Notes: generated from the letters alone by a model not told the origin. A DNA stretch of 64,000 nt from Sarcocystis neurona (GCA_000727475.1 KL647289.1:8544154-8608153); one strand, 5' to 3'; shown: positions 48,140-59,734, numbered from the stretch's first letter. Translations and numbers: made by a program.

Positions 48140-51100
48140 CTACTGACGCCCCTTGGAAGGCGGCGAGTCTGCACCTCCGTCGTTTGAGCAGGCTGAGGCT
48201 TTTGCTGTGCCAGGTTGATCGAGATGGGCGGGTTCTTGCACCTGTTTCTGCAGCTGTGGTCGTTGCGAAACAGCCTCCTGGCGCAGCAGTTGCTGCACCA
48301 GCCGAGTTGTGGATTTCGTGGAGGACGTGTGGCCTTTTGGCCTTGCGGCAGCCTCGCGTACCACAGCAAGCCAGCTCCTAGCCTTCAAACCAGTTGCGTT
48401 GCCACACCGCGTATCTGTGTTCCCTGTGGCAGCTCTTCCGTCAGGCACCTTGTCTCTGTCGCTGTTGCTGCTACCACCTCCGCCTGCTACAGACGGTTGT
48501 GCTTCCAACGTGCCTGCAGGCAGAGCTGCTTTCAAGGGTGCCTCCGAGGGCACGTGCAGTGCTGCTTTTCCTTTCGGGCACACGGTTGTATGGCAAGGTG
48601 TATCCCCAAAACTGGGCGTGGCGCTGCAGCTGCTGCTGCTGCTGGATGCCACAGTGTTGCCTACCGCTGCAACCGGAGAGCCGCCTGTGCAACCTAAACC
48701 TGCTCTATGTCCTTTAGCACCCTCGAATTGGGGCATGGCTTCTTTTTGGCAGCGCCTTCCGCGTCCGGCAGGAGAAGCAACCACTTCGTCGGCCTCACCT
48801 TGCTCTGCATCCTTCACGAAGGTTCCCGCGTTTGAGGATACCACACATTCTCTGTTGTACGTGCGGGGAGCGGTGAAATAATCTTCCCTTTCTGCCGGGC
48901 CCTCCCTCATGCTGGGTGCTGGAGGTTTTCGCGGTGCGCCTCCTTTCTCTGCATCGAAGCTTATCTTCACTTCTTCCTCTCTCCTGTAGATTTCACCACA
49001 CAAACCCGCGCCGCTGTTCCGGCTGCAGTTTTCATCGCTGTTGCCCTGTCTGGAGGAACAAAAGGTACCTGTGCTGCTTCCTGTCCTACTCCCCGCTTGA
49101 CACGCTCTGCACCTTCCACTGTTCCCCCACGAAGGCAAACTCTGTCTTGCAGCGCGCAGCCTCTCGCTATGTCTGCTCCGTCTGCTCGAAGTAGGCGGAC
49201 TTGCTGCTGCGCCTCTAGCGTTTCTTTTCGCTGGACCCTGCACGCAACCCTCGCCGCAAGAACAGCTCACAGTTGGTGAACTCGCACTCAGGTGGTTGGT
49301 GCTGTCTGTTGGTGCTTTGTCGCCAAGTCTTGCCACTAGGTTGCTGGCTTCGTTACGATTGTTGCAGCCTCTTGAATGTAACTCTTTACTTCGAAGGCCC
49401 TCCCCGCCGCCTGCTTCTTCTCCGCTTCGATTCGCCTGTCTGCACTGCAATACCTTTTTGCAGTTCAGCAGCTCTCTGCTGCATGGTGCATCTTTTCTGT
49501 TTACGGCTGGTCCGCACTCTACGGTAACGCTGCCGTCTAATTCGACTGCTGCAGTACTTTCTGCCTGTGGCACGCCTCCTTGAGAGCCTCCTCGCCTTCT
49601 CGCATTCCCTTCTATTACGCATCGAGTATTAGGAGGGCAGCAAGACCGCGTGATGAGTCGCTTGGGACTTTGCTGCAACCACAAGCAAGTCTGCTCTCCT
49701 GCGCTTTCCCTTCTGCCCGGCCTCCTCACGGGGGCCCTTATGTCCAGCTCTGCTGCTTTCCCTTCGCAGCGTAGTGCACCTCTACGGAAGTCTTCTTCAC
49801 GCCTGCATATACTTCTCGATCTGCATGTATGTCCGACCTCCGGCGGACAGACGAATTCCCCCGCTGGTATACAGTCGCCACCTGTGCGTCTGGCGCCACC
49901 AACGCGCAGATCGTGGATCGTGCACCGATTGCACGAGCAGCTTGTGGCCGCTTCCACGCAGCAGGGTACACAGCATGAGCTCCGTCGTGGGCAGGAGACA
50001 TCTGTTTTCATAGACAGCAGCACATCTTTATAGCAGCCTTCCGCCAGATGGCCTCGATACACGCGACGCCATCTTCGTCCCAGGCGGTTCGGCATATTAC
50101 GCTGCACCTGGCCGCTTGTTGCGTGCTGCAGTCCCCCGGCGTGTCCGTAGAGGCTTAAGCGTGCTGCGCTCCTTTGTGCCACTCGTAGGAGCTGCCGTTG
50201 CTGGCGTGGGTATTGCGGTACGAAAGGCGTCGCTCTATCATTAGGTGGGACAGTCGCAGCGGAGAAATTAGTGCCCGCTGGACAAGTAGCGTCGCATCTC
50301 CATTGTTGTGTTGATTCTCCTGGGGCACTGTGGCTCTGGTCGGAGCGGTACATCCTTGCACAGCGATGCAGGGCGGGGATTTGCTGCCTCGACGAGCTGC
50401 GCAGGCTTCCTGTAGTGTGTGGCTCCAGCTCGAGGTTTGTTTCTGACGCATACTGCCAGCAGGCTTCTTCATTTCCGCGTGTCACTGCGGCTGCGGGTGT
50501 CATTGGAACGTGTGAAAATGCAGTCCACGGCGACGAAGCAGGGGGCATCAGCTGCTCCAAGGCACAAGTTTGGAAATCCCATGGTTGTTGCTCGTTGAAA
50601 CCCGTCGCCCATTTGTCTTCACTTGCATTCTGCAGCAGCTGCTGCTGTTCCTGGGTCGTGCGAAGTGGAGCAGACGCGGGGACGCTTCTGGATTCTGCGT
50701 CCGCAGCCGCACACACCGCTATGTTCGGGCCCCAGTTTTCGACCGCCTGCCATTCTTTCATGTAGAAAGGCGTGCTCCTTGTGGAAAGCTGATCTGTCTG
50801 CTGCAGGTGCAGCAACCACCACTGATGGGCTGGTGACAGCTGCTGCATCCAGTCTTCTAGGTAGTGCTGCTCTAGGTGTTGCTGCCATTCGGCAGCGATA
50901 GCTGCCGCCGCAGATGCAGCTGCTGCTCGCGCAGCTGCCAAAGCGGCGGCTGCCTCCGGAGGAGGGGCAACCCACTGCATCTGCTGCCGCAGTGAACAGA
51001 AATCAGCAGCTTCGTCAGCGGCCACGAACTGGTGTGCATTGGTGGTCCTTGTACAACGATTCATAGACTCCTCACTTTTGGGCGCCTGCGTGAAGTTGGT

Positions 51101-53722
51101 GCCCTCGTATTCCGGTTGAGGGACGCGGTTCAAGACGTCATTTGCCGTTTGGCTCCTCTGTGCCTCTGCCGCAGCAACTAACGACAGATTCGTGTCAGGA
51201 GGGGCTGTCACACACGTAGGTGTCGCATCGTACCCTTTTGTGAAACAACCTTCTTCCGGGTTAGCAGAGGAACTGCTGTTGCAGTCTCCGCGTACTCCTG
51301 GCTGTTCCTCTGTACAGGGCTGGTGAGTAGTTGTCGGTGCGCGTTCCTCGGCAAGACCTCCCTCTTTTTTCCCTGGTTCAGAGCGGTCCTCTGTTCCGTG
51401 CGCCATCAGTGAGGCACTGTCTTCCGCTTGCCGTGTCTGTTGGTTGTACCTAAGGGCTAGCTGCTGGAGCAGCTGTCGGCGGTACATGTTTGAACTCCGG
51501 TCTCTTGCGGTGGGTGACCTCTCTGTACGGCTTCCTACCTGAGCAGCGGCCTTTGTCCAGTCTCTTTGAGCCTCACTTCCTTCCGCTTCAAGTGTGTGCG
51601 GGAATGTCGTCAATGCTGCGTGAGCGGCACATGTGGGTGCGTTGTCGCAGACTTCATATTGCTCAAAATGCTGTGTGTGATGCCTCTGTGTTGTTTCCTG
51701 CTGCGCCTGTTGCAGCCAGCACGCGGCTGCTTGAGACGAAGCAACGAGTGAGTGACACGGCTGTTCGGAGTGCATTCTACAAATCCACTGCTGACCTCCG
51801 CAGCCGCCGCCATTGTTGCAGTCTACACTGAAGTGTTCAAAGCTGAATGGTTCTGCCATCTGCAGGGACGTTTGCACACCCTGTTTTACGGATGCCGACG
51901 GTGCAGGCTGCCAGAGTCCCCCAGGTGAATAAGAACCTTTCGCCTCCTGTATAGCTTCTGGCCAAGCTGCTGGGGTTGAGGAGCGGCCTGTGTCGTAGAC
52001 GTTGGTGCAATCTAACGTCTCTGCTCCGGATTGATCGGTTTGGAAGTAGAAATTAGGAAGCGAGAAACTCGGTGACCAGTCGGGCAGCATATGCTTTTGC
52101 AGCTGCTGCTCCAACTGTTGCAAAGGATGTGACGGCAGCCCTGCCGGCGTAACCCCTGAGGCAGAGCACATCGGCCATGTCGAATGGGAACAGCAAGGCA
52201 CAGAAGTCAACGAGCCTACAACAGGCAGAGTGGCTGACGCGAGTTGCGCTGGATCTCTCCCAGAGGATTCACACCCATCAACGATGAACCAAGGGTAATT
52301 CTTTTGCTGCGCAGCTTCAGGGTTCGAAGCTTGCCAGCTAGCGGGGAGGTGCAACGCGTCTGAGACTCTCGAGTACTGGGCATTAAAGCGTGGCCCCTTA
52401 AACGCTACGCCTGGTGAAGGAGGGCGTGACGGCGGTGTAGCTACATCAAATCCTGGGTATGCTGCCTGTTCAAGAAACAGTAGAGGACTTTTACTCTGTT
52501 GCTGCGCTTCCTCAGGACGCTCCTGCTGCAACTGTAGGCTCAACTGACGCAGACCTGTCGTTCCTGTGCGAGGCACGAGTTGCGACAGCTGCTGCGCTCC
52601 TAAATTTTGTGTCTGAGACGAAACGTGATTCGTCGAATCCTCAGGGTGGAGCGGTAGGAGTTGCACTTGACGCTGAAGCGCTGTGTCAACGCCGGTGTTC
52701 CAGGATGGCGCGCTAAGTCCCGTAGCTTCGCAAACTGCCGCGTCCTCGCCGAAGCCGCGCCGATGTAGTCCTCTTCCAAGGCGTTCAGAGTCTTTCTGGT
52801 CTCCAGACTCGGACTCAGCCGTCGCTATCCCCTGTGGCGTACAGCAGCTCCCGTCTCTCGTTGCCTGCTGTATTGTCTGTGAGAGGCTATGCGTTGCAGC
52901 ATCTAGTCCCGCCACCTTTTCCTGCAGCGCTGGCTCTGCCAGTGTGACACATGACACGGTCAACTCTTTAGTCTCTTCCTGGGAAGGCGGCTTCTCAGAT
53001 TCCTGTCCAGTATTGCCGTTGACTGTTGGAGAGTATCCGGAGCAAGAGGGAAGCCCAGACGGTGAGTTCGAACTGGCGACTTGTCCAGAAATATCGCCCT
53101 GCGACGGAAATGTTTGAGCTAAAGCGCTGCTTGCCTCTTCGGCAGGTGCAGAGATGGAGGCATCCTCCAGCAACCGTAAATTTTGTTCTTTTTCCCTCTG
53201 AGCAAAAGAAGGGGCATTAAATTCACCAGCATTAACGGGAGTCTTTAGTGTAAGATCTCTGTTACAGCTGTCGGCGCTGGAGGGTGGCATAGTGGTAGTG
53301 TCTGCTCCAGCAGCATCGACAGTAGCAGACGCACAGAGAGCAACAGCGGGTAACGGGTCTCTCGCAGCCCTGCAGCGTGCCTTGCGGGAGTCTCTTCTGT
53401 TGTATGTGCGGGCGGTACTCTCTGCTGAAGTAGTATTAAACTTACGGAGGTCTGCATGGGCAGCCGCTGCAGAACCGTCGACTTCCTTCCAGGCATTATC
53501 TGCTGCGGCAGAGGTACTGGCATGTTCAGCGCCTCCGTTCGGCGTGGACGAACAGGCAGCGGAGGCACCTGGGGTTCGAGGAGGGTGACGCTTGTAAACA
53601 GGACTTTCCGGTGACTCTCCGGAGCATTCTTCCGTGACAGTAGCAGTTGCAGCTGGCACAAGATGTTGAGAGTCAGGACGCGCCCACGTAAGATCAGGCA
53701 GGCTGCTTTGGAGCGGTTTCAT
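48140..53722 (-). CDS. large single-exon protein of unknown function, 1860 residues
   Basis: An uninterrupted frame of 1860 codons starts at ATG 53722 (MKPLQSSLPDLTWARPDS) and stops at 48140. A frame this long cannot be chance in this balanced sequence. I recognise no enzyme or binding domain. The protein is polar and probably largely disordered, rich in Ser, Ala, Gln, Thr, Glu and Pro. An Ala-rich helix-like stretch followed by a Trp/Gln/His-rich segment (EDWMQQLSPAHQWWLLHLQQ) sits at about residues 925-975. A Cys-rich patch (SSCCVPCCVEAATSCSCNRC) sits near 1240, and the C-terminal third is basic and Ser/Arg-rich. Unlike the other genes here it lacks long homopolymer runs. There is no signal peptide or clear membrane segment. 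An intron is possible but not needed. A 73-codon upstream ORF precedes it. Confidence 0.65.
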   Translation of the reverse strand: MKPLQSSLPDLTWARPDSQHLVPAATATVTEECSGESPESPVYKRHPPRTPGASAACSSTPNGGAEHASTSAAADNAWKEVDGSAAAAHADLRKFNTTSAESTARTYNRRDSRKARCRAARDPLPAVALCASATVDAAGADTTTMPPSSADSCNRDLTLKTPVNAGEFNAPSFAQREKEQNLRLLEDASISAPAEEASSALAQTFPSQGDISGQVASSNSPSGLPSCSGYSPTVNGNTGQESEKPPSQEETKELTVSCVTLAEPALQEKVAGLDAATHSLSQTIQQATRDGSCCTPQGIATAESESGDQKDSERLGRGLHRRGFGEDAAVCEATGLSAPSWNTGVDTALQRQVQLLPLHPEDSTNHVSSQTQNLGAQQLSQLVPRTGTTGLRQLSLQLQQERPEEAQQQSKSPLLFLEQAAYPGFDVATPPSRPPSPGVAFKGPRFNAQYSRVSDALHLPASWQASNPEAAQQKNYPWFIVDGCESSGRDPAQLASATLPVVGSLTSVPCCSHSTWPMCSASGVTPAGLPSHPLQQLEQQLQKHMLPDWSPSFSLPNFYFQTDQSGAETLDCTNVYDTGRSSTPAAWPEAIQEAKGSYSPGGLWQPAPSASVKQGVQTSLQMAEPFSFEHFSVDCNNGGGCGGQQWICRMHSEQPCHSLVASSQAAACWLQQAQQETTQRHHTQHFEQYEVCDNAPTCAAHAALTTFPHTLEAEGSEAQRDWTKAAAQVGSRTERSPTARDRSSNMYRRQLLQQLALRYNQQTRQAEDSASLMAHGTEDRSEPGKKEGGLAEERAPTTTHQPCTEEQPGVRGDCNSSSSANPEEGCFTKGYDATPTCVTAPPDTNLSLVAAAEAQRSQTANDVLNRVPQPEYEGTNFTQAPKSEESMNRCTRTTNAHQFVAADEAADFCSLRQQMQWVAPPPEAAAALAAARAAAASAAAAIAAEWQQHLEQHYLEDWMQQLSPAHQWWLLHLQQTDQLSTRSTPFYMKEWQAVENWGPNIAVCAAADAESRSVPASAPLRTTQEQQQLLQNASEDKWATGFNEQQPWDFQTCALEQLMPPASSPWTAFSHVPMTPAAAVTRGNEEACWQYASETNLELEPHTTGSLRSSSRQQIPALHRCARMYRSDQSHSAPGESTQQWRCDATCPAGTNFSAATVPPNDRATPFVPQYPRQQRQLLRVAQRSAARLSLYGHAGGLQHATSGQVQRNMPNRLGRRWRRVYRGHLAEGCYKDVLLSMKTDVSCPRRSSCCVPCCVEAATSCSCNRCTIHDLRVGGARRTGGDCIPAGEFVCPPEVGHTCRSRSICRREEDFRRGALRCEGKAAELDIRAPVRRPGRRESAGEQTCLWLQQSPKRLITRSCCPPNTRCVIEGNARRRGGSQGGVPQAESTAAVELDGSVTVECGPAVNRKDAPCSRELLNCKKVLQCRQANRSGEEAGGGEGLRSKELHSRGCNNRNEASNLVARLGDKAPTDSTNHLSASSPTVSCSCGEGCVQGPAKRNARGAAASPPTSSRRSRHSERLRAARQSLPSWGNSGRCRACQAGSRTGSSTGTFCSSRQGNSDENCSRNSGAGLCGEIYRREEEVKISFDAEKGGAPRKPPAPSMREGPAEREDYFTAPRTYNRECVVSSNAGTFVKDAEQGEADEVVASPAGRGRRCQKEAMPQFEGAKGHRAGLGCTGGSPVAAVGNTVASSSSSSCSATPSFGDTPCHTTVCPKGKAALHVPSEAPLKAALPAGTLEAQPSVAGGGGSSNSDRDKVPDGRAATGNTDTRCGNATGLKARSWLAVVREAAARPKGHTSSTKSTTRLVQQLLRQEAVSQRPQLQKQVQEPAHLDQPGTAKASACSNDGGADSPPSKGRQ

Positions 53723-53734
53723 CCTGCGTTAAAC

Positions 53735-53956
53735 TCATTCGTGTATCCGTCGTGAAGCCTCGATGTTCTGCAGTCCACATTGGGCACCTGCAAAACTTCG
53801 TGAGCCGAAATGGTAGCGAGAAAAGACTGTAGTTCCGACCAAGGCTTCCAAATTTCCGACCGAGAACTCAGTTGCATGTGGTGTGACGGCGTTTGATGTA
53901 AACTTTGCTGGTGAATACAGTTCTGCATCTTCTACAGAGGAACCTGGCGGTGTCAT
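53735..53956 (-). CDS. upstream ORF (73 codons) ahead of the 1860-codon gene
   Basis: A complete ATG-started frame (MTPPGSSVEDAELYSPAKFT...) ends 12 nt before the ATG at 53722. It is in a different frame from the main ORF. It could be a regulatory uORF in the leader or part of a spliced 5' exon. The TTTAACGCAG sequence just before 53722 is acceptor-like, but joining the obvious upstream donor (GCAG|GTGCCC) to it gives a stop at once. Confidence 0.3.
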   Translation of the reverse strand: MTPPGSSVEDAELYSPAKFTSNAVTPHATEFSVGNLEALVGTTVFSRYHFGSRSFAGAQCGLQNIEASRRIHE

Positions 53957-55099
53957 GCACCCACTTTACACACTGCAGGAGACGTCGTAACCTCGTCCTT
54001 TCCTTTGATTCGTAGACCTGTGTGCCAAGCCACGGGGGATCGGCAGAAAACACCAGACAAGTCAGTATTTCGAATCCTCCGAGTTTCACGTCGACGAATT
54101 TTATCTGCAACAATCTCCGCTTTTGACGCTAAGAGAGAGGCCTGTGAAAACAATTTCAGGACTGCTTTTTCAGCGGGAATGTATAAGTTGAGGAACGGCA
54201 ACTGCGTCACACATTTGGAAAGCCAAGTAGGTCCTGAGAAGCTGTTCGGCGAGGAGCTGAAGTGAGGTGGTGTCCATTAGCTTCTTCTGCGCCGAGGTCA
54301 GTTCAAGCGAACAGCGTGATCGGATTATCTGCTCTACGCGCGTCGTAATGCTCTGTGACGTTACAGGATTTACACGGAAATTGTACTTTCTTGTTAACAG
54401 AGCAAATACTTATCAGCCCAGAGCGCATTCCACAACATCTAAAGACACTAGCGACCTAGTTTTTCCTAGGACGGCTAACCATATCGCGCCTCCCTGCTTC
54501 GTGTGGGGAAGGACCTTCCACGCACCGTCATTTACAACTATTTTTTGCACAAACCCCCCCCCTCATTGCTATACAGTTCCGCGTTGACCCGCGAAACTGA
54601 TGATGGTGTTTCCCCGCGTCAGAAAGGGAATGACACATCCTGTGAACCGGTGCTGCAGGTTGACCGCCCGATCAGGTACAAGCAGCCAAGATGCGCTAGG
54701 TGTGTCACACACGATGGACACACGAGGCGCTGCACCTTTCCCCGTATTCACCTGCTGCACACAAGTACTGCTTCCTGTATGCTTTTGACCATCCAACAGA
54801 GAAGAAACTTGTTCCCTAACAGCGGTACAGGCGCGAGTATTAGCGGAGATATGCCGCACATGACACGCAATTCAGCTGCGTGCACACCTGGATATTCTGG
54901 ACCAGGTCCGGCGTCGTGCGGAGGCACCCACCTCACGATGTTATGAAGCACGGAAAAAAACCGGATTGTCGACTTGTAGGACTGTGGGAGGGAGTCGTTC
55001 TTTACGGAAACCTTGGGCCTGCATCTACCCTTCCTGCTCCCACGCAAGTAGCCTTCCGGTGTCATAACCCCTGAACCAGAAACAACTTACCATGCGTCA
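53957..55099. other. repeat-poor sequence with an uncertain plus-strand exon-like piece
   Basis: At about 54070-54262 a plus-strand frame runs ILRVSRRRILSATISAF through to a charged end (EKLFGEELK, then TGA). It looks protein-like but has no ATG and no confirmed splice partner. Nothing else was recognised. Confidence 0.25.
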
Positions 55100-55303
55100 A
55101 TGGCATGTACATCTGTCTTCGACTTTCTCCATGCCTTGCATAAGGAGACGCATGTGCCAGAGCGATTTACGTTGCTAATGCGCCGCGCGAGTGCTCTTAA
55201 CGGGCAAACGTTGAACAGAGTCTTCGCTGCCATAAAAGTAGAAGAGGCAAAGCACGCAGAAAAGAAAAGAGTGGAACTGATCAGACGGAGAGGAAAAACA
55301 TGA
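55100..55303 (+). CDS. small ORF, 67 codons, basic helical C-terminus
   Basis: A complete ATG-to-TGA frame begins MACTSVFDFLHALHKETHVP. Its C-terminal half is a charged, probably helical stretch with AAIKVEEAKHAEKKRVELIR. There is no signal peptide or known domain. Composition is more protein-like than the flanks, but the length is close to chance. An AG-rich, lysine-coding sequence continues downstream without a frame. Confidence 0.3.
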   Translation: MACTSVFDFLHALHKETHVPERFTLLMRRASALNGQTLNRVFAAIKVEEAKHAEKKRVELIRRRGKT

Positions 55304-58300
55304 AAAAGCACTACAAGAAGATCGCGTGAGACAAGGCGGTGACAGAAGGTAAAAACATGGGAAGAGACGAAAGAGACTGCTGCAGAGAAACGCATACCGG
55401 TCATCACTTGCCAAAACTAGTGGCAGACTCGCTTCTTCCTAATTACGTTTTCACTTTATGAACAACAACAACAATAGACAGAAGTCACAGAATCATTTTC
55501 ACCATACTGATGCCCAGAATTATCTCATCGACGTTCGTGTTTCGTACAAACTCCGCAACCTCGAAGTTGAGGACTGCAGACGTTGACATTTCAGGCATAA
55601 ATCACTCGTCATACAAAAGTATATGTCCTACAAAGAAAGAAGCTCCTAATGGAAGATGCAGTTCGTGAGCTGAAAAGACGAGGAGACGAGGACGGTAGAC
55701 TGTGAGCACATCCTAAAGTGAGTATCGTCGCGAGGTCGCAACTCTGGGGGAAATGTCGCTATGCATAACACGTGGGAGATTACGTGAGCACGAAAATTTG
55801 ACAACGATGTTCTGCAACTTGTTGTTGAGCGCTGTCTACCGGGCAATCCGACTTGGCCTCCAAGAAATGTGTAATTGCAGAAACGCGGTTGAACACGGTA
55901 TACCGTCGAGGGGAACCGGGTATGAGGGGGAAAGCGTTGAGTACCAGCTATTGACACCATGTACGACGGCTCATCCAATGTGCTAAAACGCAATTCTGTG
56001 TTTCTGAAACACAGCATGTGCTAGTTGAAGTTTGCGGGGTGCTACAGAACACACGTGGTAGAGTTGAGATGTACACACTACTTTGATATTTGTCGAGTGC
56101 CGCGAAGCAAGAAAACAGAGGACCAGGGGAAAACCATGCGACAACTTTTGCACGCCCGTGACTAATGTATGACAGCCCCCCCGTCGCTGGACTCAACTCT
56201 CTGGGCACAACGTTCTGCACATCAAGTAATAACGCACAAGAGGTTTGCATCACTTAAGGCTTGCTCAAACCCGTGATATGCGGCCACGCTGTTATTGAAC
56301 GAGGGCTCAGCTTGCCCCAGATGAGTCTACAGGTTCATGTAAGCCTGTGGTAGCCGCTCTCTGCAGTGCCGAAATGGTAAGTATCACAATTTGACAGCAG
56401 CTTGCCACACAGCCGCGGCAGCAACAAATCCTACGTCATCTGGTTCTGACGCATATATGTATATAGTCACCGAATGGATCTTACCTTTTCGACTTCCACG
56501 ACAGGAATCACGTAATAGCAACGTAAGACCGAACACTTAGCTTGAAAGACGCATCGGCGCGCGGAATAGAGTTTGATTCCTCATTGAGGGGAATACCGTA
56601 GCTCACTTGGTCGAGGGGCATCCCTCCCTTGAGGGATGAGATCGCTTACCGCATGCCGTTCCGTCGCTATTTCTGTGGTATAAATTTGCTATAAGGTGTC
56701 CACTCGTTTGTTGCCTCATGATCCAGCCCCTCTATGAATTCTGTGCTGTCCGCTTGCTTCCCCAGTCACAAAGGCGTATGCAGCTTTCGCACATCCTGCT
56801 ATGAAACGCCGACCTATGGGGCGGCCCGCGTACTCCTGGTTGTGTAAGAATGGCCAGAGTTGAGCCCCCGTTTACTCAGCGAGCCGTGCTGTAGGCGTAG
56901 AACGCGGTAGCATGGTTGTTATGGAGTGTACGATAGCTGTGCACATAACATGCGCACACCACCGAGAGACGCCACTTAGTCGACTCTTATTCTGCCCGTC
57001 TTCCACACATGCACGCGGACACAAAAACCAGAACGTCTCCCGCCCTGCATCCCGGGTGAACTCGTAAGCCAGAGCGAACAAGCAGGAAGGGGAAGCTGTG
57101 TTGGGTGGTTCGCTTCTGCTCGTGCTTGCAGAGGAGACTCTCCTCCAATCGAACTTTTTCACGCTACAGCGTCAACGGTTGATGTCTTCACAAGATGTCC
57201 AGGGTAAAATGCGTACGCATCATCTTGCTCTTGTTCGCATAGCGTCCCCCTGTCAAGCAAACTCATATTGCGGAAGATCTTCAGTTTCCCACAACAAATG
57301 CAAGGCACGGCTGTTCCAGGCATGCAGTTGTTACAACCATAGAAAAAAAGACATGGTCTTCACCTTTTTCTAGGGGGCAGGGCAAAGGCTGGTCAAGATG
57401 AAAGCTTGAGTAGAGCGCGGTCGAAACACTACGATCGATACGTGTGCCGCTGACCGTTCGTCGTAGCATGGTCTCACGACATCGTGAGTGTCAAGCAGAA
57501 AGCATGTTGAATTTGTTCTAGTTCCTCCTTTTCCCTGTCCTTTGTCGTGACGCTGCTGTGGGCATTGCCGAAGTAGTTGCGGTTGGCATTCACGGGTAGG
57601 GGTGGTGGCTTTGTGAAGATACTGCGTAGACCCGGTGAACAAACAAGCGGCTGTGAGTCACAGGTGACCCCTCGCTACGCTTTCTTCCTTACCTTCAGGC
57701 AAATGTTCTCAGGACAAGTACGGTCACAATAAGAGTTGTGGGATCGGCCGTAAAACGCAGTTTTGAATGGGATATCTGCCACGGCGCAGTGCTGCTAATT
57801 GCCCCCACAAAACAGCTTGACATCTGGTGGCGTTTCTTCGCCTTCTGTGGTCGGTCAAGGAACAGCATCGTTGACGTTGTCCATCAACTGAAGGCTAAAC
57901 GATCGTACTCTGCCGCTCCGTGTATAAGCACGGAGGCGAAGGGGTAGACACCAGACGCGTCATACTACTGGGGTTCAAGCTAAAACTGCAGCACGCGAGC
58001 TGGCTCCTTAGCACTCGCGGTGCCAACGTAGCAGAATCAACGAATACAGCTTTCAGGGGTAGGGGTTCCTCAGAGCGGTGTAGCAGTACGTGCGCTACGT
58101 CGCTGGTGTAACATTGCCTGCGCAAGACCTGTCGGACCTAAGAGCTTCGAGGAAATGTCAGAGACAGCGGAGGACAGGATTCCCACAATTGGAAATGTGA
58201 TTAGATACTTGAGGTGGTTTTAGAGCTTTTGCCCCGATACCATGCAGCTACTTTGGACCAGCTGGAGAAAAACGCAGACACGTGTCGCCAGCCTGCCACA

Positions 58301-59473
58301 GCCAGTGTATCAAGATGGGCTGACACCCACCGCAGACTTCGTGACAGGCCACCGCGTGTTCGCTATGCAAACAGAATCTGTACCCTCGTTGGAGGCAACA
58401 GTGAGCAATGCACCGTCTGTCGACGCCGCCCATCATTATGGACATTTCTCCTAGTTAGTACTTGCAGCGAGTACGAAGAAAGAAGTCGCCACGGTGTGGA
58501 GCACACAGTAGCACTCGAATAGTGATTCCGCTCAGCTCCAGGGGCACCATACGCAAAGCTACTTTGGTGTTTCCGCTGCCGTCGTGATAGGACCTCGCAG
58601 CAGGTATCGCAGACCACAAATTGTACTTGTTCGTACTAATCACGAGTCCACACTGCACAAAGGATCAACAGCTGCACATCAAATCTTGGACCGAATGCGT
58701 CCTTTTTGTGCAACAGTCCAAAAGTTTACAAAAGCACCACATTCCCTGCACTGCTCCATTCAAAGACCCCCATAGCTTGGGAGCTTGCACGTGCATCACG
58801 CTAGATCAGGCCTTCATCATGACGCTATTATTTGAAAGCCGCATAAAACTTGATATCGATACGGGCGACGGTGGACTGTGTACTGGATCTGGTGTACGGG
58901 GGGAGCCACGTCGAACTACGCTGCAGCCTTCGTGCCGAAGTGCTTTGCGGACGTGCAGCGGAGCACTGTGGACATGCAGATGAAACTCATCAGCTGGTGC
59001 TACAGTCGGTGGGAAAACACACATTCGTCGAATGTCATAGTGGGGGAGGAGATAAACTGAGGGGAATTCCTTGATAAACTGTATTCTAAGGGAGGTCAAA
59101 GCATAGAATATTACTTATGAGTGGGCGCAGCATTCAACTGTACAATACACTACGTACTCAACGTATGAGAAAGAATATTTCGAAATCAAGTGTTGTAGCA
59201 TGTCCTAGTAATTTGACGTGTATATATATATATACACGCAGATGTGTACTGCTTCTGGCGCAAGCGTATACGTGTGCATAGCCCCTCGATATGTGCGGAT
59301 GTGGTGAAGGTGGTCCCCTTGGCCGCTTTTAATTTATGCAGTCGTTTTTGACCGGTCATAGTCCATAATGTAATGTGACTGCCCGGAATTGCCGTCAGGT
59401 GACAGGGCTGCATACAGCCTACAGTCGTAGCGTTCGATGGTCCTGTGAAACGCGGAAGCCCAAATACTTTATC
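55304..59473. other. repeat-poor sequence, no gene recognised
   Basis: No conserved protein segment seen over about 4.2 kb. Short protein-like frames occur on the plus strand at 58242-58454 (ATG-started, 70 codons) and 58850-59074. None has splice or family support. A perfect hairpin sits at 56619-56638. Confidence 0.35.
56619..56638. other. perfect hairpin
   Basis: CATCCCTC CCTT GAGGGATG forms an 8-bp perfect stem with a 4-nt loop, downstream of a second imperfect stem (TTCCTC...GAGGGGAA) at about 56576-56592. The sequence just upstream resembles a tRNA A box, but no B box follows, so it is not called as a tRNA. Confidence 0.8.
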
Positions 59474-59734
59474 ACTACCGGCTCTGTGCACACGCGCTCC
59501 TCCACTGCATGGGTCTCGCTACGTACGTATAACACCTACGGAGGTGTATAGAGGTACATTACTAGCGATTCTGTGCACACGCGCTCCTTCACTGCATGGG
59601 TCTCGGTACGTCCGTTTAACGTTTACATATGCGTATACAGATACATTACTAGCGGTTCTGCGCACATCCGCCCCTCCACGGCAAAAGTCTCGGTACGCAC
59701 ATATAACATTTACAAATGCGGATAAATGTACACA
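59474..59734. repeat. 87-bp tandem repeat, 3 degenerate copies
   Basis: Units start at 59474, 59561 and 59648, each containing CTGTGCACACGCGCTCC-type sequence followed by CTGCATGGGTCTCG. The copies are roughly 80 percent alike by eye. The period is 29 codons. A minus-strand frame (59519-59854) runs through the third and second copies and stops in the first. Confidence 0.88.

Noticed and set aside
56590..56665. tRNA-like stretch (TAGCTCACTTGGTCGAG resembles an A box)
   Set aside because: The following helix is an 8-bp perfect hairpin with a 4-nt loop rather than a 5-bp anticodon arm with a 7-nt loop. No GTTCRANNC B box follows, and no acceptor stem pairs.
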